Shown: piece after piece, positions 28,088-39,632 of the stretch
How the letters are laid out: every line of letters begins with the position of its first letter
Numbering within the stretch: position 1 is the stretch's first letter
Assembly (NCBI GenBank): GCA_035446765.1
Contig: DAOTFU010000006.1
Coordinates: 1 to 40,471 of the forward strand
DNA: 40,471 nt
Direction of reading: 5' to 3'
Source: JALOAF01 sp035446765
GTDB taxonomy: Bacteria; Patescibacteriota; Gracilibacteria; Absconditabacterales; Absconditicoccaceae
Made by a program: the position numbers and the translations under genes
Notes under the pieces: generated by a model
The model's database searches: none
The model's input: only the letters and a program-made list of their open reading frames with translations
Told to the model about the DNA's origin: nothing

Positions 28088-29368
28088 ATGTGAGAAAAAA
28101 TTGAGAACATTGATATCCAGAATAATCAAGTAGAAGATCTAGTAAACAATCAATTAGAATGATTATTTACTCAATTTATCAGTTCAGACAAAAAAGAAGA
28201 ATTAAAAAAGATAGATTTTTCAGACAATTCACGAAAAACTAAAGCAGAACAAATTTTTGACACACGATTATCAGAAGACCCAACTATAATAGACAATCTC
28301 ATAAATCTAGAAGATAAGGATGCAGAGCAAGAAATCGAAACTGAAATAAAACAAAGTGAAATCAATCTAAACACATTACAAAATGAGGTAGGAATAAAAC
28401 AAGAATTGGAACAATTAAAATTAAGCATAGAGCTTGACCCTAAAATACAAGAAAGGATACAAGAAATTGAAAAGAGTGAAGGATTTGACCCTGAAAAAGA
28501 ACTAGAACTAAGAGATTATATACAAGCATGAAAACGATGAAAAGCAATTCAAGAAATTTTCAATATCATTTGAAGATTTTTTAAGGTAGACAATAAAATA
28601 TGATTCGATGAATATGATAATTTAGATTTAAATCTAGACAATAAAACTAATGATGAAATCCAAAATATTATAGAAACATTAGAAGAGAAAATAAACAATA
28701 CTTGAGACATAAAAAAAGATTTAAAATTTACATATTTATTGAGCCAAGCAAAAAACAAAAAACTGGAAAACTGATGAACAGGCAATAAAAAAGAACAATT
28801 AAAAAAAGAAATAGAAGTCTGAGATATAATACTTCTAAATAAAAAAGTTGAAAAAACAGATCATGGAACAAAACTACTAAAAGCTTATTGAAAAGAATAT
28901 GAAACAGACTTTACTCATAGTGCTATCATCACAAAAAAAGATCCAATACGAATTAGACATGCTACTATGAGTTGATCTACTGCAGGATTAGAAAAATGAA
29001 GATGAGTAGAGGAAGTTAAATTAAGCGATTATAGAAAAGCGTCTAATCTGAAATGATATGATGCATTAATATTAAGACCACCACAAAACATTAAAGATAA
29101 AATTAACACTTTCAGTGATAAGCAAATCTGAAAAAAATATGATCTCAATGCTGCTATATGATGATGAATAAGATGATTAGATAGCGAATGATCATCTCAT
29201 ATATGATGATTGAGAAAAAATAAAACATGACAATTTGATGACCATTTCAATTGTGTCGAACTAATAGTACAATGATTGGATGATAAAAAATTACAAAAAA
29301 TAACTCATCCAAATGAGTTTCTACAATATATGTCTGTGTTTAAACCAACGTATATGACTACTATTTAA
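28088..29368 (+). CDS. Permuted papain-like (YiiX/NlpC-P60-type) cysteine hydrolase candidate
   Basis: A 426-residue protein. The first 240 residues are acidic and helical, with coiled-coil character (EQEIETEIKQSEINLNTLQ). The C-terminal domain begins with GDIILLNKKVEK, then FTHSAIITKKD (candidate catalytic His), 'IRHATMSGSTAGL', 'YDALILRPP' and FNCVELIVQGL (candidate catalytic Cys). The order His then Cys fits circularly permuted papain-like enzymes such as YiiX. These act on amide or ester bonds of lipids, peptides or peptidoglycan. No signal peptide. It ends 2 bases before the recG stop on the other strand. Confidence 0.65.
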
Positions 29369-29370
29369 AA

Positions 29371-31431
29371 CTACACTAATAATTTCCCAACCCTAGTATC
29401 CAATTGATTTTTCAATCCACCAAGACCTTCCAATCAAGGATATTTCTTCAATAGCCATTCTGCTCATTCTCTTACTTTTTCTATAAATCTGATATCACTC
29501 AAAACCTCCAAAGGAATGTCAGCCTCACCAGATTGCATTGTTCACAAAATTTCTCCAGCACCACGATTTTGCAAATCCAATTCTGCCAATTTAAAACCAT
29601 CATTTGTATCTTCCATTGCTTTAAGTCTTTTGTAGGTATCTCCAGACTTTTTCTTTGTCTCCAAAAAACAATATGATTGTAATTCATTTCTACCTATTCT
29701 TCATCTAAGCTGATGAAGTTGAGAAAGACCAAATCTCTCAGCATTTTTAATCACCATTACGGTTGCTTCTGGCACATCCACTCATACTTCAATTACCGTA
29801 GTAGACACCAATATATCATATTTATCTCATTGAAAATCTTTCATTACTTGATCTTTTTCTGACGATTTCATCTTACCATGCAGAAGTCATATCCTATCTT
29901 TTAATTCTGGAAACAATTCTTTTACATTTTCAAATTCAACTGTAGCAGCCTTCAATTCTTCCATCTTTTCAGATTCTTCAATCAAAGGGGTTACTACAAA
30001 TACCTTTTGTTTATCCATAATCCTAGTCAAAACCCATTGCTTTAATTTTATATATTCTTTCTCTGAAATAATTTTGGTATAGATTTCTTTTCTTCATTTT
30101 GGCATCTCATCTATCACACTCACATCAAATTCACCAAAAAATGCCAAGGCCATAGATCTAGGTATTGGTGTAGCACTCATTTGCAATATATGAGGGTTTC
30201 AAAATTGATGAAACACGGCTCTTTGTTTCACACCAAATTTATGCTGTTCGTCTATTATTACAAATTTTAAATCTTTAAAATCTACATCATCTTGCAAGAC
30301 TGCATGAGTTCATACCAATAGATGAATTTTTCATTGTCTCAAATCTGACTTTATTTTATCTTTTTGATCTTTTGTAAGAGATCACTTAAGTATTTCTATA
30401 CGAAGTCATAATGGTAGCAATAGTTTTGCTAAAGTCTTATGATGTTGATTTGCTAATACTTCCAAAGGTGCCAAAAATACAGACTGTCATCAAAATTTTT
30501 TGTATACATAATATGCCGCAATAGCAGCCACAACTGTCTTACCACTACCAACATCTCACTGCAACAATCTCATCATAGGTTTTTGATCATGTATATTTTC
30601 TACAATTATTTTTAAAGCTTTTTTTTGTGCTCAAGTCAATTCAAAAGCCAACTTAGATACAATTTCCTTTACTATAGACCAATCTATTTTCACATCTTTT
30701 TCTACAATAAGTCATTTTTGATATTCATCTCTATTTATCAAAGAATACAATTGTATCCTAAGCAATCTATCAAAAAAAATTCTATGTTTTGCTTGTCTAT
30801 TTGTGTCTAAATCAATAGGGTAGTGTATATTTCTTATGGTCTTTTTTACATCTATCAGATCAAACTTTTTCAAAAATTCTTTTGGCAAATATTCTTCAAA
30901 TAAATTATCAATATCTCATATACAATTCCAAATCTTTTCAGCAAACCAACCAGGCTTAATTCCATTCATCTCTGGATATATAGGATATATCCTACCTACT
31001 GCAAAATCCTTGTCTACATCTTCATCCTCCAAAACTGTAGATGGAGTCACTTGCGGATTTGAGAAAACAAATCTACCAAATCTAAAACTAGGTTTACCTG
31101 TAATTACATACCAAGTACTCAACTGCAATTTAGATGCCAAAAAAGAAGCATTATATATAGATATTTGACCCATATCTCCATTTTCGTCTCTAAATCTAAT
31201 ATCATATATCTTTTTTCTTCATCTTTGAAAAAATTTTTTCTCTGTTATAAAACCCTTAACAGAAATAGACATCTTATCCTGCAAATTAATTTGATCCAAT
31301 TTTATTATATTTTCTCTGTCTTCGTAATCTCTAGGAAAATACTGCAAAAAATCCCTCAAAGTTTCTATTCAATTCTTTTGAAGAATATTTACATATCTTG
31401 GTGTCGTCTTCAGATCGGTTTTCAAAGTCAT
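29371..31431 (-). CDS. recG: ATP-dependent DNA helicase RecG
   Basis: A 686-residue helicase that remodels stalled forks and branched DNA. Seen: an N-terminal wedge/OB region (KMSISVKGFITEKKFF), Walker A LLQGDVGSGKTVVAAIAA, IDEQHKFGVKQRA (DEQH box), MSATPIPRSMALAFFG, then the second RecA domain with LLHGKMKSSEKDQVMKDF, VSTTVIEVGVDVPEAT and LRGRIGR. The C-terminus holds LAELDLQNRGAGEILG. Length is normal. The gene converges on the papain-like gene with no room for a separate terminator. Confidence 0.97.
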
Positions 31432-31499
31432 TAATTATATTTTTTTAATTTTTAATTCTCAATCAATTTAATGTTTTCTATTTGAAATTTCAAGCAATT

Positions 31500-31528
31500 T
31501 TGATATAAAAAGTGAGATAAATTATTTT
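31500..31528 (+). promoter_or_regulatory. Promoter candidate for the ftsH operon
   Basis: TTGATA (31500-31505), 17 bases, TATTTT (31523-31528), 17 bases before the ATG. The only good match in the 114-base gap to recG. Confidence 0.4.
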
Positions 31529-31545
31529 ATTATTGCAAAAAAAAT

Positions 31546-33414
31546 ATGTTGAAGAAAACAAAAAATGTACGAATACTGATATTGATTGTATTGATAGTTA
31601 TAACTATATTCCAAACATATCAATCAAACACAAGTTTTGAATGAAACACAATAGAAAAAATAGAACAAAAAGAGGAGCTTTCTCTAAATGACTTCCTTGA
31701 AAAATATAAATCTAATGATTTTGATAAAATAGATGTTGTAAACGATAGTACACTAATATGATATACTTTTGTATGAACATGAGAGTCAAAATCATTTATG
31801 GTACTACAAAAATCTTTTGAAGAAAAAATATACAACACTTTTGAGTCTAAAAAACCAGAAAATACATCTTTGAAAGACTTGTGAATAAGTATAAGCGGAA
31901 AAACAGAAATCAATATACAAACTGATGAATGAAATTTCTTTGGAAATATGGCAAAAGAAATACTACCACTATTAATATTCTTTGCTTTATTTTTGTTGGT
32001 AATGAAATTTGCTTTACCAAAATGAGGAGGCTTACCATTCAATACTAAAGCTTGAAAAGAAAACATAAAAACTAGAGCTAGTGCAAAATTTAAAGATGTT
32101 GCTGGTATGGAAGAAGTAAAAGAAGAACTATCTGAAGTAGTAGATTATTTAAAAAACCCAAATAAATATCACAAAGTATGAGCAAGACATCCAAAATGAG
32201 TATTGTTATACTGACAACCAGGTAGCTGAAAAACGCTTTTAGCTAGAGCAGTAGCTGGAGAGGCATCAGTACCATTTTTTTCTGTATCAGGTTCTGAATT
32301 TATGGAAATGTTGGTTGGTATGGGTGCAGCAAAAGTTAGAAGTCTATTTAACAAAGCAAAATCAGCATGAAAAGCTATAATATTTATAGATGAAATAGAT
32401 GCTATAGGTAGAAAAAGATGATTATGACATACTGGATGACACCAAGAACAAGAACAAACATTAAACCAAATACTTACAGAAATGGATGGTTTTGATAATA
32501 AAACAAATGTAATAGTAATAGCTGCGACAAATAGGCCTGACATATTAGATCCAGCACTATTAAGAGCTTGAAGATTTGACAGAAAAGTACTTGTGTCTGC
32601 ACCAACATTTGAAGAAAGAAAAGAAATTTTTAATTATTATCTCAAAGATAAAAAAATAGATAAAAAGATTAATTTGGATTCGCTTATCAAAAGAACAAGT
32701 AGTTTAGTCTGAGCTGATATAGAAAATATAGTAAATGAAGCCGCATTAAAATTAGCAAAAGATTGAAAAAAAATAATCACAGACACAGAATTTGAATATG
32801 CTTTAGAAAAAGTTTTGATGTGACCAGAAAAAAAAGTAAAATGAATGAAAGAAAAAGAAAAAGAAATTATTGCCTATCACGAACTATGACACGCAGTAAC
32901 TTCACACTTATTAAAAAATGCTGATGGTGTAGAAAAAATTACAATAGTACGTAGATGACAAGCACTATGAGCTACACGAAAAATACCAGAAGAAGATAGA
33001 TATTTATACTCAAAAAATAAAATCATAGAAGAAACAATATCATTACTTTGATGAAGGGCTGCTGAAGAGGTTTTCTTTTGAAAAGACGAAATTACCACAT
33101 GAGCTTCAAATGATTTTGAAAGAGCTACAAAAATGATATCAGACATGGTAATGAAATTTGGTATGGATGAAGAGATATGACCTATCATGTACTTTGATAA
33201 AGATAAAGAAGAATATTTACCATACAAAAAATATAGTGAAAAAACAGCTGAAAAAATAGATGAAAGGATAAAAAAATATATGAATTCTTGTTATAAAAAA
33301 TCAAAAGAAATAATACAAAAAAATAAAGAAAAAATTAATACAATGTGTAAAGTTTTGTTAAAAAAAGAATATCTTACAAAAGAAAAATTCGAAAAAATGA
33401 TGACCAAAAAATAG
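31546..33414 (+). CDS. ftsH: ATP-dependent zinc metalloprotease FtsH
   Basis: A 622-residue membrane protease that removes damaged and short-lived proteins. The first helix (ILILIVLIVITIF) and a second one (EILPLLIFFALFLLVMKFAL) flank a small outer domain. The AAA module follows: FKDVAGMEEVKEEL, Walker A YGQPGSGKTLLARAVA, IIFIDEIDAIG, the arginine finger region 'LRAGRFDRKV'. The protease site is HELGHA (about residue 446; HEAGHA is usual), with the third zinc ligand Asp in 'TTGASNDFERAT'. First gene of a five-gene run. Confidence 0.97.
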
Positions 33415-33440
33415 GAAACTTTTAATATAAAATCAAACTT

Positions 33441-34352
33441 ATGGAAAATAAAAAAAATCAACAATTTGTATATACTCTTGATCGATATACCAACAAAAAT
33501 ATAAAAGTTTTGTGAATTGATGAAGAAACCAAAAAAAAATTAAAACCATGAGATATGCTGGTTTATTCAATGGAAGACAACAATCAAAAACCATCAGTAT
33601 GAATGTATATTTGACACGATATTGATACAGACAGGATATGACATTTTACAAAAATATTGGAAGGTGAAGAAAAAAAATACTTTGAAGAACAAAATAAATT
33701 TGCACTCAAAATATTCCCAATATTCAAAAAGAAATTTAAAAAAGAATTTGAATGATCAATACCAATTACAGCTAGATTTCATATATATCTAGATCAATTA
33801 TATTTCTATTTTTACTCTGAAGAAAGATATGTTTTTACAGATTTTGTAAAAAAATTTAGAGAAAAAATATGAAAAAACATCTTCTTATTTCAAGTATGAG
33901 CTAGAGATATGGTAAAAATGGACCCAAGAACAGACAATTTACCATGTGGTGCTGGAGGCGTTATACCAATGCATTGTAAAACAACACTACCACTGCCTAG
34001 TATAGAGATGGAAAACCTAATATTACAAAATCTAGAATGAAGAGACATAGAGAGATTGAAATGAAGATGTGGAAAATTAAAATGTTCTTTAATGTATGAA
34101 ATTGAAGTATATAGAGAAGAAAGCAAAAAATATCCAAAAAAAGGAAGTGAAGTAAAATATTTAAAATGAAATGTAGAATGAATTGCTACATCTTACAATA
34201 TTATGACATGAGATGTGACATTGAGAACAAAAGACTGAGAAGTCTTTAGAGTACCAACTTGAGAAATAAAAGTAACAAAAGAACCAGATCCAAAAATAAA
34301 AACACAAGAAGAAAAAGACTTAGAAAAGATTAAAGATCAAATCGAATGATAA
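33441..34352 (+). CDS. PSP1-domain protein (RicT/YaaT-like)
   Basis: A 303-residue protein. The core 'FLFQVGARDMVKMDPRTDN' followed by four Cys in LPCGAGG, PMHCKTT and GRCGKLKCSLMYE matches the PSP1 C-terminal domain. In RicT the corresponding Cys help bind an iron-sulfur cluster. RicT works with RicA and RicF in RNA processing in Bacillus; the partners are not in view. An extra beta-rich C-terminal part follows ('VKYLKGNVEGIATSYNIMTG'). Last residue Gly is a TGA, then TAA. Spacing to ftsH is 26 bases. Confidence 0.85.
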
Positions 34353-34373
34353 TTTTAATTTAAAATTAAAAAA

Positions 34374-35267
34374 ATGATAAAATTTGGAACAATACTTTGG
34401 ATAGTACTGACTGTTGTTATACTTCTTTTCCCATTGGGAATATTAATCATTTTTATTAGTAAAAAATCATCAAAAATATGAAAATTAATAAAACAAAAAA
34501 TAAGCAACATAAAGGCACTAGATAAAATGAAAGATGACCTTTTAAAACAAAGGGCGGAAGAAGCAAAAAAAGAAAATAATATACAAGAAGAAATCACAAG
34601 CGAAATATTCAATGAAGAAAAAGAAGAAAATAAAAATAAAAACAATGAAATGGAAAAGGTAATAGAACAAACAGATAAAAATATCCAAGAAAAACAAAAA
34701 AAATTATTAGAAAAAATATTGTACGAAGCTAATTCATACAAAAAAGATTGAAAATTGGAAGAATATGAAAAAAAGTTAATAGAAGGTCTAGCAATAGAAC
34801 CAGAAAATTTAGAATTAAACAAACAGCTGGCTGACTTATATTTTACAATATGAAATCACAAAAAAGCACTATCTTTATTGAAAAAAATAACAGAAAAAGA
34901 TCCAGAAGATCATAATGTAATACGACAAATAGGTGAGATATATCTCATAAATTGAGACTATGAAACAGCAGAAATACTTATAGAAAAAGCTATTGATCTA
35001 AAATCAAACAATCCAAAATATCATGTAAGTATGGTAGAAATTATGTACAATACAGAAAGAAAAAAAGACGCCATAGCTACAATGGAAAAGATAGTAAAAC
35101 TTAGACCTACAAATGCAAATTATGCATTCACTCTAGCAGAACTTTACGAAGAAATACAAGACATGGATAATGCAAAAAAATATTATTTTAAAGTACTAGA
35201 ACAAGAACCAAACCATGAAAAAGCAAAAAAGAAAATACAAACAATACCAACAAAAACAGAAAATTAA
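34374..35267 (+). CDS. Membrane-anchored TPR protein
   Basis: A 297-residue protein. One N-terminal membrane helix (ILWIVLTVVILLFPLGILII) is followed by a long charged coiled coil (about residues 45-110). Then come about four tetratricopeptide repeats, for example 'NKQLADLYFTIGNHKKALSLL', 'IGEIYLINGDYETAEILIEK' and 'LAELYEEIQDMDNAKKYY'. It is a likely scaffold facing the cytosol or the outside, with unknown partners. Gap of 21 bases to the PSP1 gene. Confidence 0.85.
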
Positions 35268-35293
35268 TTTACTGTTTTAAATTAAAATCCTAC

Positions 35294-36604
35294 ATGAAAG
35301 CTGACTATTATAAATTGTTAAAAGAATACATACAATTTCCTAGTATTTCAACAAATCCAAGTTATAAAAAAGATATAGAAAATTGCCATGATCGACTAAT
35401 ACAATTATTTAAAGATCATGATCTTGAAGTTGAAAGCATCAAATGATATTGAAACCCTATAATCATAGCATCCTATCAAAACAATATAGAACAAAAAACT
35501 TGAATTGTATACTGACATTATGATGTACAATCTGCCTCAAAAGATGAATGATGGAAAGACGACCCCTTCATCTTATTCATGTGAAAAGATAAATTGATAG
35601 CTAGAGGAATAGTAGACAACAAATGACAAACTTTGATACACATAGTCAGTATTTTAAAGTTAATAAAAGAAAATAAACTAAATTACAATATAAAATTTAT
35701 TTTAGAGTGAGAAGAGGAAATAGGTTCTGAATGAATATCAGAGTTTATAAAAGAAAATCCAGATAATATAAAATGAGATTTTATATTAATATCAGACTGA
35801 AATTTAATAGATAATACACCCACAATAGAATCCGGTTTCAGATGATGATTCAATGCGCAACTAGAAATACAAACTGCAAATACGGATTTACATACATGAA
35901 TATTTGGAGACATAATACCAAATTCGGCTCAAGAACTAAATAAATTACTTTGAAAATTATACGACATCAATAACAAAATTACAATACCATATTTCTACTA
36001 TGACACCGAAGATATAAATATAAATCAAAAATCAATAAACAGAAAAATTCCATTCAATCAAGAAAAAATAAAAAAAGATTATGACATAAAACACATTAGA
36101 ATAAAAGATATTGATTATTATACAAAAACATGATTTTATCCATGTGCAGAAATCACATGAATTTCTAGTGGATATACAAAATATTTTAAAAATGCTATAC
36201 CAAACAAAGCAATAGCAAATATAAATTTTAGAATAGTGCCAAACCAAAAATATGAATTTATAAAAAATAATTTTGAGAAACGAGTAAAAGATAATACTCC
36301 TGACTATGTAAATTTGAAAATATTTTTTGATCCCTCTACAAATCCAATAAAACTAAATCTAGAAAACTATTATATAAAAAAAGCTTATGATATATTGGAA
36401 AAAGTATATGGCAAAAAACCAATATACACAAGATCTTGATGATCATTACCAATAATATGAGTTTTCCAACAATATGTTTGCTCCAAAATATTGTCTATAC
36501 CATTGGCAAATCAAGATTGCAATATGCACGGAGTAAATGAAAATTTTGATATAGAATTAATTGAAAAGTGACTGGAATTTAGTTATAAATTTTTTGCAAA
36601 ATAA
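35294..36604 (+). CDS. M20-family metallopeptidase (dipeptidase-like)
   Basis: A 436-residue enzyme. Metal ligands and catalytic residues are visible: YGHYDVQSA (His, Asp), RGIVDNKGQ (Asp), ILEGEEEIGSEG (Glu base and Glu ligand), LISDGN (Asp) and NMHGVNENF (His). The lid domain includes DLHTGIFGD. The pattern fits carnosinase/DapE-type dipeptidases of the M20 family, which free amino acids from short peptides. This is useful to a cell with few biosynthetic pathways (inference). galU follows after 23 bases. Confidence 0.92.
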
Positions 36605-36627
36605 TTTTATAAAATAATAAAAAAATA

Positions 36628-37428
36628 ATGAAAGCAATTATTGTAGCTGCATGATTTGGTACTAGAACTCTACCAATAAATAAAACCATTCCAAAAGAAA
36701 TGTTGCCAGTATGAGATAAACCAGTAATACAATATTGTATAGAAGATATATCAAAAGCCTGAATAAAAGACGTAATTATGATAACTTCTAAATATAAAAA
36801 AGCATTAGAAGACTACTTCGATAGAAACTTTGAACTAGAACAAGCTTTAGAAAAATCTGGAAAAAATGAAATCTTAGAAAAAATAATAGCACCCACTCAA
36901 TTAGCAAACTATACTTTCATAAGGCAATTAAAAGCCCTTTGAACATGACATGCCGTATTTCAGACAAAGCCTTGGATAAAAGACGATTATTTTATGGTAA
37001 TATTTCCAGATTGTATATATCCAACTAAAATGTTCGAAGAAATGATGAATCAATTTAATAAGAATCCACAACCAATAATAGCATGTCATAAAGTACCAAT
37101 GGAAGAAGTATATAAATATGGTATAGTAAGCATTGACGAAAACAAAAATGTAAAAGATTTTGTAGAAAAACCAAAAGTAGAAGACGCACCAGGAAATTTA
37201 ATTCGAAATTGAGTAGCAATATTGCCATATAAGATATTCGATAAAATAGAAGAAACAAAAACAGATGGTAGATCTTGAGAAACTCACTTACCAGATGCTA
37301 TAAAAATATTGAAAGATGAAGAAGATATCTTGGCAATGGAATTCCAACCATATAAAGATATATGAAATATACAATCTTGGATGGAAGCAAACAATAAGAT
37401 ATTTACAGACTGAAAACTATTTGACTAA
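36628..37428 (+). CDS. galU: UTP-glucose-1-phosphate uridylyltransferase
   Basis: Makes UDP-glucose. The start KAIIVAAGFGTRTLPINKTIPKEML in two parts (AGFGTR; PKEMLPVGDKPVIQY) is the GalU nucleotide-binding signature. 'QLKALGTGHAV', 'VIFPDCIYP' and 'FVEKPKVEDAP' also fit. At 266 residues it is about 25-30 shorter than common GalU proteins but has all core motifs. Last gene of the ftsH run, followed by a long terminator hairpin. Confidence 0.92.
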
Positions 37429-37451
37429 AAATAAACCTTAATATTGTGGAA

Positions 37452-37524
37452 AAAATGTTGATATCATGTGAAGAAAATCCAGTTTTAAACTACATTTTCT
37501 CTTGCATATTCAACATTTTTTTTT
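37452..37524 (+). terminator. Long hairpin terminator after galU
   Basis: AAAATGTTGATATCATGTG faces GCATATTCAACATTTT and the stem extends into GAAGAAAAT/ATTTTCTC, about 24 paired bases with mismatches, loop near CCAGTTTTAAAC, then T9. It ends the ftsH-galU operon. Confidence 0.75.
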
Positions 37525-37544
37525 ATAAAAAATATTGATACTTT

Positions 37545-37576
37545 AAAACTTTTAACTTTATAAACTTTTAACTAGC
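37545..37576 (+). repeat. CTTTTAACT leader motif, copy 3
   Basis: ACTTTTAACTTTATAAACT followed by TTTAACTAGC, ending on the base before the dnaB ATG. Compare 22001-22024 and 24920-24952. Confidence 0.5.
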
Positions 37577-38938
37577 ATGATCAGTACAGAAGATATTAAA
37601 TTGCCACCACACAATATAGAAGCAGAAAAGTGAGTTTTATGTGGAGCCTTAATGGATAGCGAAACAATCTGGATATATGAATGAGATAAAATAGAACCAG
37701 CAGATTTTTATCAAAAAGAGCATCAGACAATATATGAAGCCATCAAGACTTTACGATCCAATCGTAAAACAATAGATGTTGTGACAGTGTGAGATCAACT
37801 CACAAAAGATGGAAAATTAGATCTGATATGATGAATGGATTATATATATGAATTATCCACTTTTTTATTGTCTACATCTGGATGTGCAGATTATTCAAAA
37901 ATAATAAAAGACAAGTCTACACTTAGATGAATACTAAAGGTCTCTCAAAATATAATATGAGAAGTATACAAACAAGATGACACGATACAGATTATGGAAA
38001 ATATTGAGAAAAAAATATTTGACCTCACACAAAACCAAACTGGAGATAGTATATTGCAGATAAAAGATATATTGGACAATAGAGTAGAAGACTACATGGA
38101 AATAGTGGACAATCCAGAAAAGATAAATGAAAAGAAAGTATTTTCTGGTTATAGATGATTGGATGACATGCTTGCATGATTCAAACCATGAGAATTAATA
38201 ATATTAGCTGCAAGACCAAGTATGTGAAAAACATCTTTTGCTTTAAATATATTATCAAACATAGCTATCAATCAAGACAAAGCTGTAGCGGTATTTTCAC
38301 TGGAAATGGGATCTGAATCAATAGTAGATAGAATCATATCAGAGGTAGCACAGATACCAATGCACAAAATCACAAAATGATTGTTGGACAATGAAGATTT
38401 TTCAAAAATGTGAGATGCAATCCAACAACTATGAGAAAAAAAAATATATATAGACGACAAAGCTGCTGCTAGTGTACCAATACTAAAATCAAAATTAAGA
38501 AGATTAAAAATAGAAAAGTGACAATTGGATCTAGTAATAGTCGATTACCTACAGTTGATGCACGGTTCTGCTGCTTATTCTTGAAACAGAGTACAAGAGA
38601 TCAGTGAAATATCAAGATGATTAAAAGAATTAGCAAGAGAATTAGAAGTACCTATTATGGCTCTTTCTCAACTTTCTCGTGCTGTAGAACAAAGAATAGA
38701 CAAAAAACCACAACTAAGTGATCTAAGAGAATCATGAGCTATTGAGCAAGATGCAGATAGTGTAATAATGCTTCATAGAGAAGATTACTATGACCCAGAT
38801 ACAGATAAAAAATGACATACAGACGTATGTGTAAGAAAAAATAGAAATGGAGCAGTTGGAGAAATAGAATTGATGTTTAGAAAAGAGATCATGAAATTTG
38901 CAGAAATATCACAAGAAAAGACAGACTGAACTTATTAA
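37577..38938 (+). CDS. dnaB: Replicative DNA helicase DnaB
   Basis: A 453-residue hexameric helicase. The N-terminal domain starts KLPPHNIEAEKGVLCGALMD. The C-terminal RecA fold has Walker A LAARPSMGKTSFALNI, then VFSLEMGSESIVDRI, Walker B LDLVIVDYLQLMHG, 'RVQEISEISRGLKELAREL', 'PIMALSQLSRAVEQR' and 'RKNRNGAVGEIELMF'. TGA stands at the P-loop glycine. No intein. Complete, stop TAA. Confidence 0.98.
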
Positions 38939-38962
38939 TTAAAATTAGATATATAAAAAATA

Positions 38963-39027
38963 GGATTATATTAATTAGTATGCTTCCGAAGGAATTTGCA
39001 CGATATTAATATAATCCGAGGCTTTTT
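38963..39027 (+). terminator. Terminator after dnaB
   Basis: A perfect 13 bp stem GGATTATATTAAT / ATTAATATAATCC (38963-38975, 39005-39017) with a TTCC/GGAA hairpin in its loop, followed by GAGGC and T6. Confidence 0.75.
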
Positions 39028-39028
39028 T

Positions 39029-39085
39029 GGTTACTTTTGGAGCTGCTGCGCCCCGTCTGAATAGCGGGGGAAGCCAAAAGTAACC
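39029..39085. repeat. GGTTACTTTTGG palindromic repeat
   Basis: A perfect 12 bp outer stem GGTTACTTTTGG / CCAAAAGTAACC with an inner CCCCG/CGGGG hairpin (39051-39069). G+C is far above the surroundings, and it is followed by CGCCGGAGGC. It shares AGTAACCCGC with 25060-25140. It looks like a REP-type non-coding repeat. Confidence 0.75.
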
Positions 39086-39130
39086 CGCCGGAGGCAAGAA
39101 TTTTAACTATACTAGTTCATAATTGATATA

Positions 39131-39325
39131 ATGTCTCATAAAAAACACACAACTACATATAATAAAACTCAAAAGAGTAGAGGATTATACTCTTTTTTTT
39201 CAAAAAGTGCTAACAAAAGATTAGAGGATTTTGTTTTTTTTCTATTGTTTTACCTATATATATGAATATTTTGAAGATGCAAAAACAAAAATATAAAAAA
39301 ATTGAAGAAACGATCTTTAATCTAA
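39131..39325 (+). CDS. Possible small membrane protein
   Basis: A 64-residue frame, MSHKKHTTTYNKTQKSRGLY..., with one membrane helix (DFVFFLLFYLYIGIFG, two Gly from TGA) and a very basic tail (RCKNKNIKKLKKRSL). The early part also contains AAAGAGT/ACTCTTT followed by T8 (39173-39200), which would work as a terminator instead. Coding is therefore uncertain. Confidence 0.4.
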
Positions 39326-39493
39326 ATTGTATTCAATTAGATTTTAGAAGTATGCCAAGTAACTTACCAAAGTGAAAAGTATACAAAAAATCTAGAGACG
39401 GTTTTTTTTGATAAATATGACAATTTTTGATTTATCAAAAACATATATAGGGTTTATAAAATAAGTTTGGTACAAAAGTCAAATTTATTCATA

Positions 39494-39588
39494 AACTCTC
39501 TGTATCTAAAGAGTTAGTTCCGTCTCTAGGTGATCACCTATTGTACGGACTAACTGCATTTCAGTTAGTCTTTTTTTTAATCCAAAAA
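39494..39588 (+). ncRNA. Structured leader or attenuator with competing hairpins
   Basis: In order: AACTCT/AGAGTT (39494-39515), AGTTCCGT/ACGGACT (39516-39551, one bulge) enclosing the perfect palindrome TAGGTGATCACCTA (39527-39540), and a terminator GACTAACTG/CAGTTAGTC (39548-39570) with T8. The second stem and the terminator share GACT, so they cannot form together. The TPM gene starts 45 bases later. The remainder of the 39326-39632 spacer is AT-rich. No known riboswitch class is recognised. Confidence 0.5.
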
Positions 39589-39632
39589 TTTATATATTAA
39601 GACAGTATTTACTATTATCAAATTTAAAAAAT

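Noticed and set aside
28171..29368. Apparent frame breaks that would make many genes pseudogenes under the standard code
   Set aside because: The breaks are TGA codons at glycine positions; under table 25 the frames are intact.
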